DNA from: Neckera pumila
Taxonomy: Eukaryota; Streptophyta; Bryopsida; Hypnales; Neckeraceae
Direction: 5' to 3'
Length of the DNA: 64,000 bases
Assembly: GCA_963969595.1 (NCBI GenBank)
Contig: OZ018408.1
Location: forward strand, 9,607,823 to 9,671,822
The notes under the pieces were generated by a model, which saw only the letters and a list, made by a program, of their open reading frames with translations, did not search any database and was not told the DNA's origin. Position 1 is the stretch's first letter. Every line of letters starts with the position of its first letter. The translations under genes were made by a program, and so were the position numbers. Shown here in pieces: positions 49,683 through 59,819 of this stretch.

Positions 49683-49924
49683 GGTGATCGGATTTAAATC
49701 CTCTTTCTTGATCACCAAGTTCACATGAATTTCTCCAATGTGCAGACGAAATGTTACACAGTTACAATAAAAAACCCTTATGTACTCACTTGAAATAAAC
49801 TGTGTGAAGCAGTCCCACCTTCAAGCCCAACCATTTGCGCACCTGATCGGAAGGGACGCGCAGAGCTACAAACTAAAATCGGGCACTGGATCGTCCACTC
49901 CGGGAGGGAAACGGTTGTGAAGAA

Positions 49925-50265
49925 ATGAGCCGTCCGCCACGCTATTTATTTAGTACGATGGCGGACGAGCCGAGGCGGACGCGTACGACCGCATCGGACG
50001 GCCTGGAGGCGGATGCCAGGATCCAGCGGACATAAATCACCGTCCGATAGATCGCACGGCCACCGACGACGGGCGGACGGACCGACAGATGGAGAAAGCG
50101 GACAGAGGGGAAAGGCAGACGGTGCTGGAAGGTGGACGCGGAACGCGGACTGCGGGGCTGGTGTCGTAGCGGACGGAGGCGTCACCATGGCGGACGAAGA
50201 CGTCGGAAACGCGGACGCAGACGTCGCGAACGGGGGCATTTGCAAGGCGGAAAGGACCGCATTCG
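49925..50265 (-). promoter_or_regulatory. CGGACGG tract upstream of the 49682 ORF
   Basis: GC-rich cggacgg, gcggacg and ggcggac words (CCGTCCG on the ORF strand). An AT-rich TATA-like taaataaat lies near 49944-49952 at the ORF-proximal edge. The distance to the ATG is about 240 bp, similar to the three other cassettes. Confidence 0.5.
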
Positions 50266-50395
50266 GTCGAACCTACAAAAAAGGCAGCCTAGCCCTTACC
50301 CCGAAATGCCCAAGGCCTATTTTGTGTTTCTTAAAATTTGCTCTAAATTGAACAAAATGCTAACATTTTGATAAATTGTATCAATTTTTTTTTTA

Positions 50396-50942
50396 ATTGT
50401 AACCGTACAAATTGGAATTGGACATATTAGAGATATCATAGAAAAAAAAACATAACAATATCACTTATTGAGTGAAAGATTATAATGTTTGACTATAAGG
50501 GTACTAAAACTGCAAAAATCTTTCAACCTTCTTTACACAAGTCAAATTTGAAAAGTTGGTGACCAAAAAAATTTGAGATTAAAGGGCCGAACTTGTATAA
50601 CCCTTATCAATTTATGGCTTCAAAAAACCTACTCTACAATTTTTTTTAAATGAATTTTGAATGTGATTTTTTCTCCAAGATCTAGTGTATTTGAGGCTCA
50701 TTCCCAAGAACTCTCAACACTATGGGAAGTCAAGATTGCAATGGATACCCTTGTATAAAAACTTGAATAGAAAAATCACTATTATTTATTTTCAAAATCG
50801 GATTTTTGGTACTAAAATTAGACTTCAAGAAGAAATTTCTAAAAATATAAGCTACTAAAAATAGCAACTTTGTTAGGTTTTATTTAACTTCAAAGTTCTG
50901 CAAACACCAGATTTGGGTTTGGTGCCCTAAGCATTTAGGGGT
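50396..50942. repeat. Host repeat B, uninterrupted copy
   Basis: Co-linear with 42046-42071, 43012-43093 and 43878-44220, but lacking both MITEs present there. It ends in gcatttagggg followed by TTAA (50939-50942), whose last eight bases equal the MITE terminus TTTAGGGG, although the rest of that terminus does not match. Confidence 0.65.
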
Positions 50943-51044
50943 TAAGTGGTCGCTTTTAGAGCATGACTCCAGTCTTGACACCACAGAAACAATATCTATT
51001 GATCATTCAATATCTCATTGTAAGTGACGCCATCTTAGATTGAT

Positions 51045-51150
51045 AAGTCAGTGACCTTCTCGGTCGCCATCATTCGGCATGTGGGAAACGAACGTACGCT
51101 GGAGGCAGCGGACGGTCACCTGGTCGACTCAGCAGACGTCATGGTGGACG
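51045..51150. other. Short GC-rich CGGACGG-like patch
   Basis: Contains gcagcggacggtcacc and atggtggacggaatgcc. It is probably a small remnant of the tract type described above, joined to the ~190-bp repeat that follows. Confidence 0.35.
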
Positions 51151-51520
51151 GAATGCCTTGTATGAAACTATTAGAATTTAGAAACCACCATTCATCCGCA
51201 CTTAAATTAAGTCCCTCTAAAAATGTAAAATACAAACATTCCAAAAAATTAGAAGAAGTTTTATACAAGGGACCATTTGTAGAACCCACAACTATTTTAT
51301 CCAAACATCCTTATTTGAAATTTACAAGGGGAATCCTCAACAAAAATGCCTTGTATGAAATTATTAAAAACCACAATTCATGCGCACTTAAATTTAGCCC
51401 CTCTAAAAATGTAGAGTACAAACATTCTAAAAAATGAGAAGAAGTTTTATATAATGGACCATTTGTAGAACCCACAACTATTTTGACCAAACATCATTAT
51501 TTGAAATTTACAAGTTCTAC
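51150..51520. repeat. ~190-bp repeat, two tandem units
   Basis: Units start at ccttgtatgaaa (51153 and 51349) and share aaccacaattcat, cgcacttaaat, tagagtacaaacattc, gggaccatttgtagaa and tttgaaatttacaa. Single further units occur near 52663, 53391 and 53580. Confidence 0.7.
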
Positions 51521-52060
51521 ATGAATTCCAATTGTAAAATCCCGGAGTATTTAGTGTAGACATCATTTGTTAAAATTTAATACAGGAATCTCCAAAAATT
51601 TGCCCTCATTCTTTAATTTTATGGAAGTTTTAGAATCTAGGGTCTAGGATTTAGGGTTTAAAATTTTGGTTTATGGTATACAAAGCCTTTTAAAATGAGA
51701 GGACAAAAAATAGTTAAACATTCCCACATGAATGTCAGATTGGATGCTTCTTACATTGAACGGCATCTTTGGGCATAAACGAAACCTTTTATGGAATCCA
51801 ATGTTCGAAGAATAATTTCAACAATGCTTCCATAGCAGACGGAGCATATCGGGCGGAAACATCGGTCGCGAGGGCGGACAGAAATGGGCGGACGGACTAG
51901 GCGGTCGGATCCGGACTCACATGGCGGACGCATATGGCGGACACCGTGACAGGGCGAACGGCGGGGTCGGCGAGGCGGACAGGGTCCCGATTGGTCGGAC
52001 GCTCCGGCAGCAGCGGCGGACTTTAGGGCGGACGGCAAGACAAAGAGCACAACGGACAGG
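51521..52060. repeat. Repeat E with CGGACG tract, MITE-free copy (empty site)
   Basis: Homologous to 53690-55035: the same telomere-like tctagggtctagg word, ggtatac, the junction ttttaaaatgagaggac (51688-51704), aacattcccacatga, ccaatgttcgaagaataa and then the GC tract from 51836. It carries one TTAA (51690-51693) where the other copy holds MITE 7. The GC tract has no following ORF. Confidence 0.75.
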
Positions 52061-52149
52061 TTGTGTTTCATGTTGGGGGCTTCAGGATAAATCAAAATAA
52101 AGGATAAAACTAAAAAGGACTCACAATGTCACACCGAAGGTCGTTCCGT

Positions 52150-52344
52150 GTGGGACCGAGGAGACCTTATAGTACCATCGAGGGGATGGCCGTAAGTCAT
52201 GGGCTTCTTACAACTCATTTGGGTTGGAGGCAGTCTGGTGTTCAAATCCCAGTGACATCCTCTCCCTTGTGCGGTAATGTCACCCCCTTTGTTGGGGGAT
52301 TTGGTTTGGTTGTGGTAGCCCATTACTTAAAAAAAACAAAAAAC
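52150..52344 (+). mobile_element. tRNA-derived SINE candidate
   Basis: The segment 52184-52260 folds like a tRNA: GGATG pairs with CATCC at the ends, and a CTGG/CCAG T-arm encloses TGTTCAAATC, a good Pol III B box. TGGCCGTAAGTCATGG serves as a degenerate A box. A ~70-bp unrelated body follows, ending in an A-rich tail (aaaaaaaacaaaaaac to 52344). Head, body and tail match plant SINE architecture. Target duplication was not resolved, so the 5' limit is approximate. Confidence 0.5.
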
Positions 52345-52410
52345 GTCCCGGGAATTTGTGTTTGTATGTGGGAGGGATGATGATTTGCTTATGAAAGGGT
52401 TTATTATTTA

Positions 52411-52507
52411 CTGGAGGGGTGGAGTTTTGTGTCTCCAATCAGGATGTTTGTAGTGGAATCCAACCACAAACATTCATGTTTGAAACTCAAAACTCTGCCC
52501 TCCAAAC
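52411..52507. repeat. Long hairpin (foldback MITE or miRNA-like)
   Basis: Arms of ~44 bp: ctggaggggtggagttttgt...gatgtttgtagtgg against ccacaaacattcatg...caaaactctgccctcca, with a five-base loop near 52459. It may be a tiny foldback element; a small-RNA precursor cannot be excluded. Confidence 0.45.
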
Positions 52508-53384
52508 TCTCAAAGTACATGACTAGCTTCCTCATTAACAAATAATATTCGCTACTCACGTACAACCATGTATTGGCTAGAGGTTTTGTTATTTTAGCAA
52601 GGCTGATTGCAAGGATATAGAATCTAAGAGAAGGAGGGTGTTAGGTAAAAAATGATCCCTTGTTATTCATCATATGAAACCACTATTCATCTGCATTCCA
52701 ATTCAATCCCTTGAAGAACATAGAGTACAAAGATCCCAAAAAAAATTAGAAGTTTCAAAAAAAGAAACATTTGTACAATCCATGACTATTTTGTCTAAAC
52801 ATCCTACTACTAAAATCACAACACCCTCTATAATATCACAATTCCATTTTGAATTATAATATTATGGAAATTGAATTGCTTTTGTAACAGCCATAGTCTA
52901 CTTTCTACTATATATTGTATATTCTATTTGTGAAATATTTGAAAATCAAATGGATACTTCTAAAGAAATTTCAAAGAAACTTTTCAGACCACAAAACTAT
53001 AGATAAATTTCATGTCTTTTTAAAGAGCGATAATTAAAGAATAAGGAAGCACCAATCGCCAGCATTGCTCTACATAATCAAATGTGAAGATTGTACTTAC
53101 ATACTTCACAGTAGTAATTCATTCTTATTGCAATGTATTCATCTTTGCAAAGGTTATTTTGAAAAAATTACAATATAAATCTTTTCTTCAATTACTTTAT
53201 ATTGCACTATCATTTTTTTCCAAAGAGTACTGTATGAGGATGTCAATATTTTCATTTAAAGATTATACATACTTTGTTTATCTACATTCTATCACATGAA
53301 AAATTGATGAAAGTAATATATTTAATGCGTAGCAAAGCAAGCTCCAATCGTCAGGCATTATTTAAAATTTACAACGGAAATCCT
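52508..53384. other. AT-rich DNA with one unit of the ~190-bp repeat
   Basis: A single diverged unit lies at about 52660-52830. Otherwise nothing recognised. Confidence 0.4.
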
Positions 53385-53700
53385 AAACAATGGTCCCTTC
53401 TCATTGGCCATTACAAACCACAATTCATATGCACTACATTTAAGTCCCCTCTAAAAACATAGAGTACGAAGATAAAAAAAAATTTAGAAGAAGTCTTATA
53501 CAAGGGACCATTTGTACAATCAAAGACTATTTTGGCTAAAAATTATTACTTGAAATTTATAAGGTGAATTGTAAACAATGGTCCCTTGTCATTCACCATT
53601 AGAAACAACAATTCATCCACACTGGAATTTAGTCAATGTTAAAAAGTGTGAATTACAGAGTCTAATACAAAAAATTTACAAGTTCAATATGAATTCCAAT
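53385..53700. repeat. ~190-bp repeat, two further units
   Basis: Units begin at tggtcccttctcattgg (53391) and tggtcccttgtcattca (53579) and share the internal words given for 51150-51520. Confidence 0.65.
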
Positions 53701-55035
53701 TGTAAAATCCATGAGTATTTAGTGTAAATATCATTTGTTAAAATTTAATACGGGAATCTCCAAAAACTTGCCCTCATTCTTTAATCTTATGGGAGTTTTA
53801 GGGTCTAGGGTCTAGGGTCTAGGATTTAGGGTTTACAATTTGGGTTTTTGGTATACTAGGCGTTTTAACCCCTAAAGGACCATTGTCCCTTTGGGAGACA
53901 AATGCGTTTTTATGTAGGTACCTATGGGCTGAAATCTTTGTGGATTTTTTGAAACTTTTGAAGGTAGGAAATCTGATTAGCTTCGTGGGAATATAACTTT
54001 TTTCACAATCGGTGCCCGTGAACAAAAGTTATGACCAAATAAGCTCAAAATAGGGGACGGTGGGCAGCCCGGACAGCAAAAAATAATGGACAAAAATTTG
54101 AATTTTTTTTTTTTATATTTTCTTCTCATAGATTATATTTTTGCCTATTTGTAAAGCTTTGATTCATTTCACTTGGATTTGTTATGAGAAAGTTATGGAC
54201 ATTCTTGTTTTTTGGGCAATTACAACATCTTCTTCAAAAAAATAACTTCTAGGATGCATTTATGAATGCAATTTTTCAATTTTTCTTTTTTCTTTTTTCC
54301 CATGCTTTATATTACTTGTTAGAACAATCTCACCATTGGTATGAGTGCATTTTAATTCCATTCAAAATATATGAATGGTTTAGATTTTCCTTCTATCTCA
54401 TATCTAATTCTATTTAACATTTCTTTAAAGAACGATAATTAAGTGTTCTTGAGCTTTTTTTTTTTTCCTAGACTCTCAACGCAATTCCCCACTACAAACA
54501 TTTAAAGCTCAGAACTCTGTAGTGCAAAAGTTTTAAGTTAAAAATGTTCAAAGTCAAAAAATCTAGTCCCGCAATGTACTGAAAAACTTGTTTTTTTCAA
54601 TTTAAATGCAGATATCTTGCAATTTGTGCGGTCAAAAATTCTGAATTTTTTTCCACACATTCTTATACTACTTAGGTGTAAGATCCTACGGTTAGATGAG
54701 AAAAAAAAAAAATTTCAAATTTTTTAACTTTTTATTATAGAAATGGTAGTTTTGAGTGTCTTTTGGCACGAAAAGGGCCTTGGTCCTTTAGGGGTTAAAA
54801 TGAGAGGACAAAAAATTGTTAAACATTCCCACATGAATTGTCACATTGGATGCTTCTTGCATTGAATGGCATCTGTGGGTATAAAAGAAATCTTTTGTGG
54901 AATCCAATGTTCGAAGAATAATTTCAACATTGCTTCCACGGCGGATGGAACATGTCGGGCAAAAACATCGGTCGAGAGGGCGGACGGAGAAGGCGGACGG
55001 AAATGGGCGGACGGACTAGGTGGTTGGATCCGGAT
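53701..55035. repeat. Repeat E with CGGACG tract, MITE-containing copy
   Basis: Left part 53690-53868, right part 54795-55035, interrupted by MITE copy 7. It includes the telomere-like run near 53797-53838 and the GC tract from about 54940 with gcggacggagaaggcggac. No ORF follows the tract. Confidence 0.7.
53869..54794 (-). mobile_element. piggyBac-like TTAA MITE, copy 7 (complete, with empty-site control)
   Basis: 926 bp between TTAA at 53865-53868 and TTAA at 54795-54798. Ends CCCCTAAAGGACCATTGTCC and CCTTGGTCCTTTAGGGG. Deleting the element and one TTAA restores tttt-aaaa-tgagagg, exactly the sequence at 51688-51701 in the sister copy of the surrounding repeat. Noncoding and AT-rich. Orientation is opposite to copy 1. 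Confidence 0.92.
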
Positions 55036-55612
55036 GCTGTCGTGTTGCAAATGCAGACATTATGTAGATTATGTATATACACACGATTTAGATAGATTTT
55101 AATGTTTGTTGCATCATAAAGAAGTTGAAGTCATTTGAGGTAGCTTCATCTCATTTGATATTCTTTTTCTTTGTGTTTTATTTAGATTATACTAGGTCGA
55201 ACTAGAGGGTTTTTTTTCCTGAGTCTCAAGAAATTAGAGCTCTAGTTTTTTTTACCTCTACTAGATATATGTGGATTTTAGTTCTCTATTCCGTAGATAG
55301 AGTGGATAGAGTGAAGTTAGAGATAAGATAAGGTGAAGATAGAATGGAAAAGTAAAAGATAAAGAGATAGAGTGAAGTTAGAGTGGAGATAGGTGATAAA
55401 AAAAGAGGACTTTTCATCTTCTCTCCTATTGGGAGTTAAGAGGGTAAATCAATTGTTTTAGGAGGGAGTTTTTTTTTGTGTTGTTGTGTTATGTTTTGGA
55501 GAGGAGGGTTTTTCAATGAAAATTGGAGGAGTTGTGTGTTATGATGTGGTGATTGGAAGAGGTCTTTTCTTGCTTGAATTGAAGTTGTGAATGGAGATTT
55601 GTGCTAGTTTGA
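55036..55612. other. Intergenic, nothing recognised
   Basis: Purine-rich around 55300-55420 (agatagagtgaagtta words). No gene seen. Confidence 0.4.
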
Positions 55613-55975
55613 GTGGAGGAAGGTCTGCTGCCTCCCAATTGAAGGGGCTGAGACTTTGACCAACCATAGAAGACGGACAGATTTTTATTTTGCTATGAAA
55701 TTATGAGAAGTTGTAGAGAATTTTGTTAGCTTTTCAAACAGCTATCATTTGTTGTATTTGGAGCATTTATGAGTGAGTTGTGAGTGTTGAAGTGAAGGAG
55801 GGTCTGCTGCCCTCACTTTTAGAGGCCGAAACTTTGGGCAATCATAGATATTGGAGAGAGTATTTGAATGAGTTGAAATTTGGTGAAAGTATAGGAAATT
55901 GTATTAGCTTTACAAAGAGCCATCATTCATTCTATTTGGAGTTGTGGAGCATTGATGGCGTTCATTCAAAGTTTA
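55613..55975. repeat. Diverged ~180-bp tandem duplication
   Basis: Two units start with gtctgctgcc (55623 and 55802), followed by gaggggctgagactttg and gaggccgaaactttggg, a shared ttttgttagctttt/ttgtattagcttta block and catttgttgtatttgg/cattcattctatttgg. Noncoding. Confidence 0.65.
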
Positions 55976-56489
55976 GCTTTGAAATTGAAGTTGGAGTGAA
56001 GATTTGAAGTTGGAGTTGGAGGAGAATTTGTGTGTTGTGGCTTGTGGCTTGTCTTTTATTGTAAACTTTTGTTGTTGCGGGCGGTTTGGGTTAAACCAAT
56101 GCTTAGCCTCGTTTTGTGTTTGTGGAGACGGTGGGATTTAATCACCCACATGGTCAAATCTGTTTGTTCTCACGGTGAAAGCTAAAGCCTAGTTAGAGCT
56201 GGTCACCGGGAGTTTGAATTTTAGGAGCCCATCATCCGGACGGCATCTCGTGTTATGCTATCTCGTTTTACCCGTTCGAGGCCCGTGGTTCTTATTACCT
56301 ACCTGACCGAATCCTGACTCGTTTAGAGCCAATACAGGATAGGCCAATAGGGAGGAGTTTGAAGGCTGAAGAACGAAGAGAAGATTGAAGACTAGAAGAC
56401 TTGAAGATTATTTGAAGTCAATGACTAACTAGTGCCAGTTGCAGCCAGATACTTTGCGTATTCCCAAAGCGCGCTCCTCTCAACACGAC
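55976..56489. other. Spacer before the CGGACGG tract
   Basis: Less AT-rich at 56070-56350, with no ORF or RNA structure that I can support. Confidence 0.35.
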
Positions 56490-56745
56490 AACGCACATGG
56501 CAGACGCTGCGGCGGTCGAACGGAGGCGAAGCGGACGGCGTGGTGTGGAGGGTGCCAAAGCGGACGCGCAGCCGGTCGGCCGTCCCCGAAGCGGATTGGA
56601 AGGCCGTCGGACGTCGCGAAGGCGGACAGCGGAGGTCCGGCAAGAGGACAACACGTCCGGGGCGCATCCGCATCGGCCGTTCGCCGGTCCGGCGCCAGAC
56701 CGCTTCTAGGTCTGGTCGGACGGGTATAAGGGCGGACGGTCAATT
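56490..56745 (+). promoter_or_regulatory. CGGACGG tract with TATA box upstream of the RING-type ORF
   Basis: GC-rich words gcggacggcg, ggacgtcgcgaaggcgg and ggtcggacggg. TATAAG at 56725-56730 lies on the ORF strand, about 275 bp before the ATG, followed by a pyrimidine-rich leader (cattttcttcacttcttct). Same layout as at 46550 and 61060, though here the CGGACG form lies on the ORF strand. Confidence 0.55.
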
Positions 56746-57003
56746 TCATTTTCTTCACTTCTTCTCTCCGCCACTTTGTTGTGAGCCAAGTCGGATGTTC
56801 TGTTGTTGCCACGTATTCAGCATGGTACTGACTGCGCCTACTTGGTGGAGAGAAGGGGTCCAATTCTTATTACGGTGAATCTTTGACGATTTTTTGCACA
56901 AACACCGGTGTCAAGACTACACGTGCAGAGATTATTTCATTGCAAGTACTTAAAAATTCAAGTTCTCGGTCATGGCCGCTGAGGGTGTTGCGGGTACTGA
57001 TGA

Positions 57004-59819
57004 ATGACTTCAGGAGGTGACCAGAAAAAAAAGGGTAAAGTGAAGGGGGTCGCACATGGGCTTCACTATGAGATTTTAGATGATCCTAACATCCTGGCGG
57101 AGAGCGGTTGGGAGGAAGAGGAAGCAGCATATTGGAACTTCCGATTGTACAAGAAATATGTAAAAATGTACTACATCAACAAGTTGTGGCCTCGGAGTGC
57201 ACATGAACGTCAAACGAAGGATTTTTGTATTAAGCCGAAGACTTGCACAAGTCCGCACTTTGTCCATCGGTCGGATGAGGTGTGGAAGGCCCTATTTTTG
57301 GACAAGTCAATGAGTAAGGGATACATAAACTACAACCCGGCCTCCATGGTGTATGGAGAACTCCAATTGGCGCGGAAGGTGGACTGGAGCACGTTTCCAA
57401 CGACAAAAAAGAATCCACTTTTGCTTCCTGCCAGCCAGAAGGATATTCTCGATTTGTGGGTGAAGGAGCTGAACCTGTTGAAGCAACAAAACTAAACAAT
57501 GCTTCCTCTGCAGTTGTACACGAAAAGGAGGTCATGCCTCCCACGACATTTTCTACATCTCTACCAAATGAAGTTACCAGCATGGGTGAGTCAAGCATTG
57601 TTCCTAACAAATGGAACCTTGTGAAAGCATGTGGTGGCCCTTCTTCGTCAGGAAAAGAAGTCACTGAAGAACAATTAGCGAAGACCGATGTTACAATTAC
57701 AAAGATTCTAGACAGTGGTGTTCTAGATCCCTTGAAATTTGTAGGTGTTTATCCCAGTGAAGTGGATACACCCGAAACGCCGCAAAGCCCAACACAAAGT
57801 CCGATCATTCAAGAGCAACCGTTAGGAACCAACGTGGAGCAGCCCAACAACCTAGACACGGAGCCTACCATGGAGGAAGATGAGGTGCAGAAGAAGTTTC
57901 CGCACGTGGCGTTTCACTTGTCATCCATAAACGTGCCGGTAACGGAGGCAAATAAGGTTATGAAATATGCACAGGGATTGGACGACTTCCTTCAGCTCTC
58001 TTCCAAGTGGAGAATATTTGAAAGACGGCAAATAGATTGTAGACAGTTGAATTAGAGAAAAATTATCAGGATGTGCGGAGAGAGTGCGATGCCTTGGAAC
58101 GGCAGGTGATAACTTTGAAGGATCAGAACAAAAGATTCAAAGCCCTACACAATGCAAGACAATTTTCCCAGCCAACTCAAGAGAGCGATCAATTGTCTCT
58201 TCCTTTAGACAAGGGCAAAGGAGTTGATGCACCCGACACATTTACAATGCATAATGGTAAAGGGTGGGAGCAGCTAGAAAATGAATTGGTGGAAGCAAAT
58301 CATAGAAATGACGTTCTTTAGTCTAGGTTGGAACAAATGGAACGAGTGGAGGAGGTCATCGATGAGTGCAGGCCTCAGAGCGGATCGGAGTCTCGATGGC
58401 TGGGATGGATACAACAACTCCAAGACAAACCCATATTAGTATCCCGAGCAATAAATGGGCTTTTTAGACTTGCAAAGAATTCGGAACACGAATGCAAGAT
58501 TGTGGAGGGCTTCTTGAAGAGGTTGAAGAACGAGTTGGAGCAACATCCATGGTAGTCTACAAAAATTACATCATGGGGAAACATGGAGGCTATGTTCGAG
58601 CGACTGAACCGCACAGAAAAGGGAGGGGAGAAAGACATCAATTGGGCCTTGGAACTAGAGGAGGGATGGGTCCCTTACCAAACGCTCTCAACACACATCA
58701 ACAAGAAGGACAAGACACCGGTGCATGGCTTTAATGGAGGTCATGAAATGTTGAAGGGTGTTTGTGCCATTTGTCAAGAAAGTTTTGGCCCTGAAGGAGC
58801 CATAAGCATGGGCCACTGTCACTACACTTTCCACGTCACCTGCATCATTACAGCATCACATTTTAGCTCGGTCTGTGCACAATGTCGTTCTCCTTTGAGC
58901 CCCAGGTTCTACAAATTGTTTGGTCTCCTGGAGGTTATGCCTCCCGGCCATGAATACAATAGATGGACCCTTCCACTAGACCAAGCGCCTTACAAATTTT
59001 AGAATTACCACCATTGGGGGAAAACATTGAATTGGGATCCAACAGAACAGAGACATGCTTTATACAATGAGTCAACTGTACCGGTGGATTCTTTCATGTG
59101 GATGACTCAAAACAGAGAGGTCGAGTTACGGGCCCGTTCAATTGAAGATCTTGAGGCTCGTGAATTGTTCTGTCGCAACATGGGAGGGCATTGGAGCGTG
59201 CAACGTGACAAACTCTTCCGCTTTCCAGAGAAGCAGGTGCAGAAAGGAAAAAATGACCAATGGCTAGAGGTGGAGGCTTCAAAAGAATTCAGCAATCAAT
59301 ATGCGGCATATAACCATATTTTGATAGGTAGAGCCCTCTTCTTGTCGAAGTTGAAAGAAGCTGCAAAAGTTTGTTCTCTTGTGGACGTAGATATGGAATC
59401 GAACACTGAAGACCATTTAGTAGAGGTGGCCGGGATGTTTGACAAGAGGATCGGTGACATCATAGCTCAGTGGAGAACGTTCCTATTGGAAGGAGAGACC
59501 CAAGGTACTGCATTGCAAATAAAAAGTGATGACGAAGTGGTGAACGAGTTGCTATTAAAGGTGGACTCTGCTTTAAGAGCTTTGAAGTTGGAATCAGTGG
59601 ATTTTAACTCCTAAACAAAACAAGAAACGGAAGGCGGAAGATGACGATGACTACTCTCCGGAAGCAGCACGGCCATTTGCCGTTATTGATCGGCAGACCA
59701 AATCCATATGACACCCGGGTGTTGAAAGTCCCAGGGCCGTGGCTCGCCGAGAAAGATTGAGAAGCGCCGCTAAAGGAGGGCAACGCACTAACGAAGGGCC
59801 ATCTCGTATTTTGGAATAG
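57004..59819 (+). pseudogene. Mobile ORF: shared N-terminal block, coiled coil, RING finger, basic tail (decayed)
   Basis: A ~940-codon intronless frame starting at ATG 57004. Residues ~25-150 repeat the block of the ORF at 49682 (AESGWEEEEAAYW, YKKYVKM, KLWPRS, HFVHRSDEV, KVDW). A Ser/Thr/Pro-rich spacer and a coiled coil (ECDALERQVITLKDQNKRF, ~58085) follow. Next is a RING-like cluster at ~58765-58910 (CAICQES, GHCHYTFHVTC, CAQCRSP), compatible with C3H2C3 zinc ligands and ubiquitin E3 activity. Then comes an unrecognised ~190-residue region and a basic PKQNKKRKAEDDDD nuclear-localisation-like tail ending at TAG 59817. Breaks: frameshifts near 57480, 58045 and 59612; in-frame stops at 58319-58321 (TAG), 58553-58555 (TAG), 59000-59002 (TAG) and 59709-59711 (TGA). 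Family not recognised. Confidence 0.6.

Noticed and set aside
56190..56230. tRNA or SINE head around caccgggagtttgaattt
   Set aside because: Only a weak B-box resemblance; no acceptor or D-arm pairing could be found.
56432..56878. 148-residue ORF and overlapping ORFs around 56.4-56.9 kb
   Set aside because: Open frames through the CGGACGG tract; not related to the RING-type ORF downstream.
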